A stretch of 10,232 bases of DNA from Hyphomicrobiales bacterium. Lineage in GTDB: Bacteria; Pseudomonadota; Alphaproteobacteria; Rhizobiales; JAKIUO01. Positions within the stretch are counted from its first letter, which is position 1, and every line of letters begins with the position of its first letter. The position numbers and the translations under genes are program-made. A model generated the notes under the pieces. It was not told where the DNA came from. It searched no databases and worked only from the letters and a program-made list of their open reading frames with translations. Below are positions 5,623 to 10,232 of the stretch, piece by piece. The stretch is taken from positions 1-10,232 of the forward strand of contig JALXEI010000350.1 in NCBI GenBank assembly GCA_027069645.1, written 5' to 3'.

Positions 5623-6921
5623 AAAATCCTGCACACAGCGGACTGGCATCTGGGACATGAACTGGCGGGCTGGACGCGCCGGAGCGAGCAGCAACATGTT
5701 CTTGAGCAGATTTCGAAACTTGCTCTTGAGCATGAGGTTGATGCGCTGGTAGTTGCCGGTGATATTTTCGATCATCAAAATCCGTCCAGCGCCATGTACA
5801 GGATGCTGTACGGTTTTTTTGATGAACTGGCGGCAGGCAATCCGGATCTGGTCAGTGTGATCATCGCCGGCAATCATGACAGTGCCGGTCGTATCGAGGC
5901 CCCGGCCCCGCTGCTGGCGCGGGCGAACGTGGTTGCCATTGGTTCGCTTCATATGAAGGACGGGGTTCCGAAGCTCGATGATCATCTGGTGCCGGTGCCG
6001 CGCGGCGACAAGGTCGCCGGTTATATCCTCGCCATTCCCTATTTGCGGCCTGCCGATCTTCCCGATCCGACCGGCAAGAAGACCGAAGAGGGGAAATCTT
6101 CCCTCGTCGAGGGGATCAGGGAACTTTACACGAAAGCTGTTTCGCAGGCGCGAGAGAAAATCGGTGATTTACCGCTGGTGGTTACCGGCCATTTGCATGT
6201 CAGGGGGGCCGAGCTGTCTGAATCCCTTTCCGAGCGGCGGATCGTACTGGGGGGCGAACATGCCGTTCCCGCAGGTGTTTTTGGTGATCGGGCCGATTAT
6301 GTCGCCCTTGGTCATTTGCACAGGGCGCAGCAGTTTCCGCCAAAGGTGTCCGGCTGCAATAAAAAAAACGCGAAGCGAAAGAAACACAAGGCCGGTTTGG
6401 CCACGGGCTGTGTACGCTATGCCGGATCACCGATGCCCCTGTCCGTTGTCGAGCGTCAGTATGATCATGGTGTGTCTCTGGTGGAGATCAATAAAAAAAA
6501 CCATGTTTCGGTGCACCATATCAGCCTTGAGCGACCGGTGCCTTTTTTGCGTGTGCCGGAAAAGGGCCATTTGGGCATTGAAGAGATAGAGGCCGCGCTG
6601 GCGGCGCTTGATCTTGATGAAAAGGCGGAACAGGAGCGGTGGCCTTTTGTGCAGGTCGCCCTGAAAATCAGCGGGCCGCAGCCGGGATTCAGAGCTCGTC
6701 TTGACGAGATCTTCGCCGCTTTTCCGGTGCGCGATGTCGCGCCCGACATTCTCTGGCCGGGTCAGGAACGCGCCGGAAAAAAAGCAGTTGCTCTCAAGCG
6801 CCTTGATGAGCATCGTCCGGCAGATTTGTTTCAACAGGCCTTTTTCGAGCATTATGGTGTTGAGCCGGATGAACAGCAGATCGCCTGCTTCCACCAGCTT
6901 GTCGAGGAGGCCGGGACATGA
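5620..6921 (+). CDS. sbcD: Exonuclease SbcCD subunit D (Mre11-type nuclease), ATT start
   Basis: This is the nuclease subunit of SbcCD, a metal-dependent enzyme that cleaves hairpins and degrades double-strand ends with the SbcC ATPase. From the ATT start it has 433 residues, near the family's usual length. All calcineurin-like phosphoesterase motifs are present: DWH at 8-10, GDIFD at 47-51, GNHD at 84-87, GHLH at 190-193 and GHLH at 231-234. After the last comes a basic insertion (about residues 242-262, including CNKKNAKRKKHK) before the conserved CVRYAGSPMPLS; homologues as I remember them have a much shorter link here. The C-terminus (about 380-433) includes FFEHYGVEPDE and is the region that contacts SbcC. 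A start at ATG 5794 would begin at residue 59 and lose the first two metal-binding motifs, so it is rejected. The stop overlaps the sbcC ATG as ATGA, implying translational coupling. Confidence 0.93.
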   Translation: MKILHTADWHLGHELAGWTRRSEQQHVLEQISKLALEHEVDALVVAGDIFDHQNPSSAMYRMLYGFFDELAAGNPDLVSVIIAGNHDSAGRIEAPAPLLARANVVAIGSLHMKDGVPKLDDHLVPVPRGDKVAGYILAIPYLRPADLPDPTGKKTEEGKSSLVEGIRELYTKAVSQAREKIGDLPLVVTGHLHVRGAELSESLSERRIVLGGEHAVPAGVFGDRADYVALGHLHRAQQFPPKVSGCNKKNAKRKKHKAGLATGCVRYAGSPMPLSVVERQYDHGVSLVEINKKNHVSVHHISLERPVPFLRVPEKGHLGIEEIEAALAALDLDEKAEQERWPFVQVALKISGPQPGFRARLDEIFAAFPVRDVAPDILWPGQERAGKKAVALKRLDEHRPADLFQQAFFEHYGVEPDEQQIACFHQLVEEAGT

Positions 6922-9900
6922 AAATCCGCGCCATCCGGGGCAGCAATCTTGCTTCCCTGCACGGTGAATTCGAACTGGACTTTACCCGTTCGCCGCTGAC
7001 CGGAAGTGGTCTTTTTGCCATCACCGGCGAGACGGGTGCTGGCAAATCGACCATTCTGGATGCCATGTGTCTGGCCCTTTATGGCCGTTATCCGCGCATT
7101 ACCGGCGAGGGGCCAAAAGACAGGGTGGAAAATCTGCGCGGTGAAGCCCTGCAACATTCCGATCCCCGCTCAATTTTGCGAACAGGTTGTTCCGAAGGGC
7201 ATGCCGAGGTCGATCTTGAAATCGGCGAGCGGGTTTTGCGGGCCGGATGGCGAGTGCGTCGCGCCAGAGGTCGGGTCGAGGGCAATCTTCTCGCTTTCGA
7301 GCGTTCCCTGATCGATCTGGAAGACGGCAAGGTGCTGGCTTCGGGAAAAAAGCGGGTCGAGGAGGAGATCACCGCCCGGTTGCAACTGACCTATGAGCAG
7401 TTTGGTCGTACGGTTCTGCTGGCTCAAAACGATTTTGATGCCTTTTTGCGGGCGGGAGATAGCGAACGGGCGGCGTTGCTGGAAAAAATTACCGGAACAG
7501 GGCTCTATTCGGCAATTTCCATCCGGGCGTTCGAGAAGGAGCGCGAGGCCCTTCGCGAACTTGAACAGTTGCAGCAACGGACCGGGTTCATCCGGGTGTT
7601 GCCGGAAGACCGGCGCAAGGCCCTTGTCAGCCTCGTGGACCGTCACGAGAAAAGCCTCCGGAAATTGCAACAGGAGGCTGGAAAAACCGCCACGGCCCTT
7701 GAGTGGTACGAGCGCGAGGCGAAAGCCCGGGCGGGCTTGAAAGAGGCGCAGCGCCAGGCTGCCAGGGCGGCAAGGGAGTGGCAGCGGGTACAGGAACAAA
7801 AAAAACTTGTAACGAGGGCAGAGGAAGTGGCGGTTCTTGCGCCGCTGATTGAAAAAGCCGACCGGGCAAAGGCGGAATATGAACAGTTGCAGACACAACG
7901 GAACCAGGCTCGGGAAGACGCGAAAAACCTGCAAAAGGCTTTGACAAAAGCCGGGCAAAAAAAACAGCAGGGCCTGGCGGAACTTGAAGAAGCCCGACAA
8001 AAACAGCTTGCGGCAGGCCCCGACCTTGAACAGGCGCAGACGCTGGATACACAGATCGGCTTGCTGAAAAAGGAATGTTGCCAAAAGCAAAAGGAATTTG
8101 AGCAGGCAGCGGGACACGAGCGCGAACTGAAAGAACGGCTGGAAGCGTTCGGGCAGACCGATCGGCAATTGCAACAAAGGCTTTCGGAACTGCAAAACAG
8201 GCTGGATAAAAAATCTTCCCTGAAGGGGCTGGCACCGCGCCGCGAGGAATTGCAAAAGGCCTTTTCCCGGCTTTCGCAAACGAATGAAAACTGGCAGCAG
8301 GCAAAGCAAGAGGATGAAAAGGCAAGGGCACGGCTGGAGGCCCTCGAAAAGCGTTTGCAGGCTGATCGGTCCCGGGGAGAGCAGTTCGGTGCGGAACTGG
8401 AGACGGCGCACCGTCGGCTGGCGGAAAAAACGGAGCTTCTGGGGCAGTTGAGACCGGATGAAATACGCCTCGACCGCGATCGTCAGATTGACTGGCACAA
8501 CCGGCTTTCCCGGCTGCACCAGCATCTCGAACAGATTGTGGAGCAAAAGGCGCAGGTCAGGAAAATCACATTAACGGCCAGGGAAATGAAGCAGAAACGG
8601 GCCCGGACGGCGGATGAACTGGAAGAAACAGAAAAGGCAATTGCCGATTTGAAAAGCAGAATGCTTGCGGTTGAGGAACTGCTGGGGCGTTCGAAAATCA
8701 TCCTGTCGAAAGAGGTTCTCAAACTCCGGGCCGGACTGCGCGACGGGGAGCCTTGCGCCGTTTGCGGATCAACGGATCACCCTGGTCATGATGATGCCGG
8801 TAGCAAGGCGCTTTTAAAGGAAATGCGGGACAGGCGTGCTGAACTGACCAGCCAGCTTGAGCAACAGCAAAAAGCGTGTGACAGGTTGCGTCACATTCGT
8901 GAATATGCGGCTGTCAGGCTCGAAAACGCGACAGAGAGGCTGGGCGATGCGCGCCTGAAATTGAAAAAGTTGCGAGACCGCACCTCGTTTTTTTATAACG
9001 AAGCCGGTCAGGCTGGAGAACTTATCGGGATCACGATAGTCCCGAAACGCCGGATCGCGGATCAGGTCGCGCATATCGGTGAATTGCTGGCGGCAAGCGA
9101 CCATCACATGATCGGCTTTCGCAAGCAGTTGATGCGAGTCCAGCAGCTTGAGAAGGAAAAACGAAAGCTCGATGATGTTATTGCGGATTTGCAAAAAAAG
9201 GCACGGCAAGCAGAACTGGAACAGCAAAAGCAGAGTCATGATCTGCGGGATGCGACGGACCAGGCTCTGGAAAGCCGCAACCGGTTGCAACAGATCGGCC
9301 AGCGACGTGATTTGCTTCTTGAACAGATCGGCCTGATGCTGGAAGATATTGATCTCGTCCGTGAAGATCTTGCGCGCGATCCCGAGTCGGCCTTTCGGTA
9401 TCTCGACAAGCGCATTGAAGGCTACAGGCAACAGGAAAAAGAAGCGGGTGAAATTGCGCTTCGCCTGGAGGCCAGAGCGCGTGACAGGGCTGTGCTCAAT
9501 GAAAAGATTGCGGCCGGGGCGTTGCAGAGCAGGGAGCTGGATCGGCAACGGGCTGAATGTCAAAAAAAACTGGGTGATCTGCAAGCAAAACGCGCCGGGC
9601 TGTTTGAGGGGCGTTCCGTCAGTAAAGTACGTGAAGAACTGAACGGGGCGCATGACAGGGCTGCCGCTGCCCTGCAAGCCCTGACCGCCGATCATCTGGA
9701 AAAATCGACACGCTTGCAGGAGCTGAAAAAGAATATTGACCGCTTGCAAAAGGAGCTCGAACAGGCCCGGAAGCAACGGCAAGAGGCCCGGGAGGCACGC
9801 AAAAGGGCACTGAACGAGAAGAAGCTTGATCTGCCGGAAGTCCGTTCCGTGCTGGCGATTGATCGCGAGGAAATCATCGCCCTGAAGAAACAGGTTCGCA

Positions 9901-10232
9901 AGCTGGAGAACGAAAACACGCAAAGCGCAGTGCTACTCGCGGACCGCCAGCAAGGTCTTGCGCAAATTGAAGCGGAGGGACAGCCGCAGCAGAGCCGGGA
10001 ACAGTTACAGGATCGTCTGAAGGAAATTGAAGCCGAAAGCGCCATGCTGATGATCGATCTTGGCAAAAACCGCAGCCTTCTCGAACTTGATGACGAGGGC
10101 CTGAAACAGCGGGCCGAACTGGCAGACGAGATCGACAGGGTTGAAAAAATACATCGGCAATGGGCGGTGATCAACGAGGCTATTGGTTCCGCCGACGGGG
10201 CAAAATTTCGACGTTTTGCGCAAGGCGTGACC
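6918..10232 (+). CDS. sbcC: Exonuclease SbcCD subunit C (Rad50-type ATPase), incomplete at the right edge
   Basis: The frame is open from the ATG overlapping the sbcD stop to the last base, giving 1105 residues with no stop. SbcC is the SMC-like ATPase that binds and bridges DNA and controls the SbcD nuclease. The N-terminal ATPase half begins MKIRAIRGSNLASLHGEFEL, with Walker A GETGAGKST at 37-45 and the Q-loop LLAQNDFDAFL around Gln170. A very long Gln/Glu/Lys/Arg-rich coiled coil follows, turned by a zinc hook: EPCAVCGSTDHPGH with Cys613 and Cys616, which pairs two molecules through a zinc ion. The second arm returns to the C-terminal ATPase half, whose opening IGSADGAKFRRFAQGVT is the last thing visible. 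The ABC signature and Walker B/D-loop must lie beyond the edge, roughly 130-150 residues away. The expected total, about 1240, exceeds E. coli SbcC (1048). Several A8 runs lie in the coding sequence without breaking the frame. Confidence 0.95.
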   Translation, partial: MKIRAIRGSNLASLHGEFELDFTRSPLTGSGLFAITGETGAGKSTILDAMCLALYGRYPRITGEGPKDRVENLRGEALQHSDPRSILRTGCSEGHAEVDLEIGERVLRAGWRVRRARGRVEGNLLAFERSLIDLEDGKVLASGKKRVEEEITARLQLTYEQFGRTVLLAQNDFDAFLRAGDSERAALLEKITGTGLYSAISIRAFEKEREALRELEQLQQRTGFIRVLPEDRRKALVSLVDRHEKSLRKLQQEAGKTATALEWYEREAKARAGLKEAQRQAARAAREWQRVQEQKKLVTRAEEVAVLAPLIEKADRAKAEYEQLQTQRNQAREDAKNLQKALTKAGQKKQQGLAELEEARQKQLAAGPDLEQAQTLDTQIGLLKKECCQKQKEFEQAAGHERELKERLEAFGQTDRQLQQRLSELQNRLDKKSSLKGLAPRREELQKAFSRLSQTNENWQQAKQEDEKARARLEALEKRLQADRSRGEQFGAELETAHRRLAEKTELLGQLRPDEIRLDRDRQIDWHNRLSRLHQHLEQIVEQKAQVRKITLTAREMKQKRARTADELEETEKAIADLKSRMLAVEELLGRSKIILSKEVLKLRAGLRDGEPCAVCGSTDHPGHDDAGSKALLKEMRDRRAELTSQLEQQQKACDRLRHIREYAAVRLENATERLGDARLKLKKLRDRTSFFYNEAGQAGELIGITIVPKRRIADQVAHIGELLAASDHHMIGFRKQLMRVQQLEKEKRKLDDVIADLQKKARQAELEQQKQSHDLRDATDQALESRNRLQQIGQRRDLLLEQIGLMLEDIDLVREDLARDPESAFRYLDKRIEGYRQQEKEAGEIALRLEARARDRAVLNEKIAAGALQSRELDRQRAECQKKLGDLQAKRAGLFEGRSVSKVREELNGAHDRAAAALQALTADHLEKSTRLQELKKNIDRLQKELEQARKQRQEAREARKRALNEKKLDLPEVRSVLAIDREEIIALKKQVRKLENENTQSAVLLADRQQGLAQIEAEGQPQQSREQLQDRLKEIEAESAMLMIDLGKNRSLLELDDEGLKQRAELADEIDRVEKIHRQWAVINEAIGSADGAKFRRFAQGVT

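Noticed and set aside
5794..6921. sbcD starting at the first in-frame ATG (375 residues)
   Set aside because: It would remove DWH and GDIFD, both needed for metal binding, and has no Shine-Dalgarno sequence before it, whereas ATT at 5620 does.
7170..8546. 458-residue minus-strand open frame opposite sbcC
   Set aside because: It is antisense to the conserved SbcC frame and gives a Leu/Phe/Pro/Arg-rich sequence with no family resemblance. It arises because sense codons such as CTA, TTA and TCA are rare in this gene.
8814..9923. 369-residue minus-strand open frame opposite sbcC
   Set aside because: Same cause: a complement of coiled-coil codons (CAG, GAA, AAG) yields long Leu/Phe-rich antisense frames without start signals.

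Overview
The window looks like chromosomal sequence from an alphaproteobacterium. It carries a DUF2794 protein, a family I know almost only from Alphaproteobacteria, plus a DUF1223 exported thioredoxin-like protein and an sbcD-sbcC pair whose SbcC looks longer than the E. coli protein. The DNA is moderately GC-rich by eye. I cannot assign order or genus. No phage, CRISPR, tRNA or rRNA was found.

Layout. Positions 1-175 hold a decayed piece of an IS5-family transposase on the minus strand, running off the left edge. A DUF2794 gene (263-640, +) converges on a Bax-inhibitor-1-like membrane protein gene (741-1496, -), with a terminator hairpin between them. A 375-base divergent spacer with promoter-like elements on both strands separates this gene from a DUF1223 gene (1872-2720, +). 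Then come two low-complexity proteins of opposite charge. The first is a 528-residue acidic Glu/Val/Pro/Ala-rich protein (3034-4620, +) and the second an exported 204-residue Lys-rich protein with a four-cysteine head (4821-5435, +). Each ends in a clear intrinsic terminator, so each is probably its own transcription unit. The right half is sbcD (5620-6921) overlapping sbcC (6918 to the window end, incomplete) by 4 bases.

How the genes work together. Only sbcD and sbcC form an evident functional unit: the SbcCD (Mre11-Rad50 type) nuclease, which opens DNA hairpins and processes double-strand ends. The other genes are single units, and no shared pathway is visible.

Most notable points: sbcD appears to start at a rare ATT codon behind a well-placed ribosome-binding site, because no ATG, GTG or TTG lies where the catalytic N-terminus demands one. 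A 9-bp perfect inverted repeat covers the -10 region of the Lys-rich protein gene. The acidic and basic low-complexity proteins are undescribed as far as I can tell. I see no convincing new multi-gene system.
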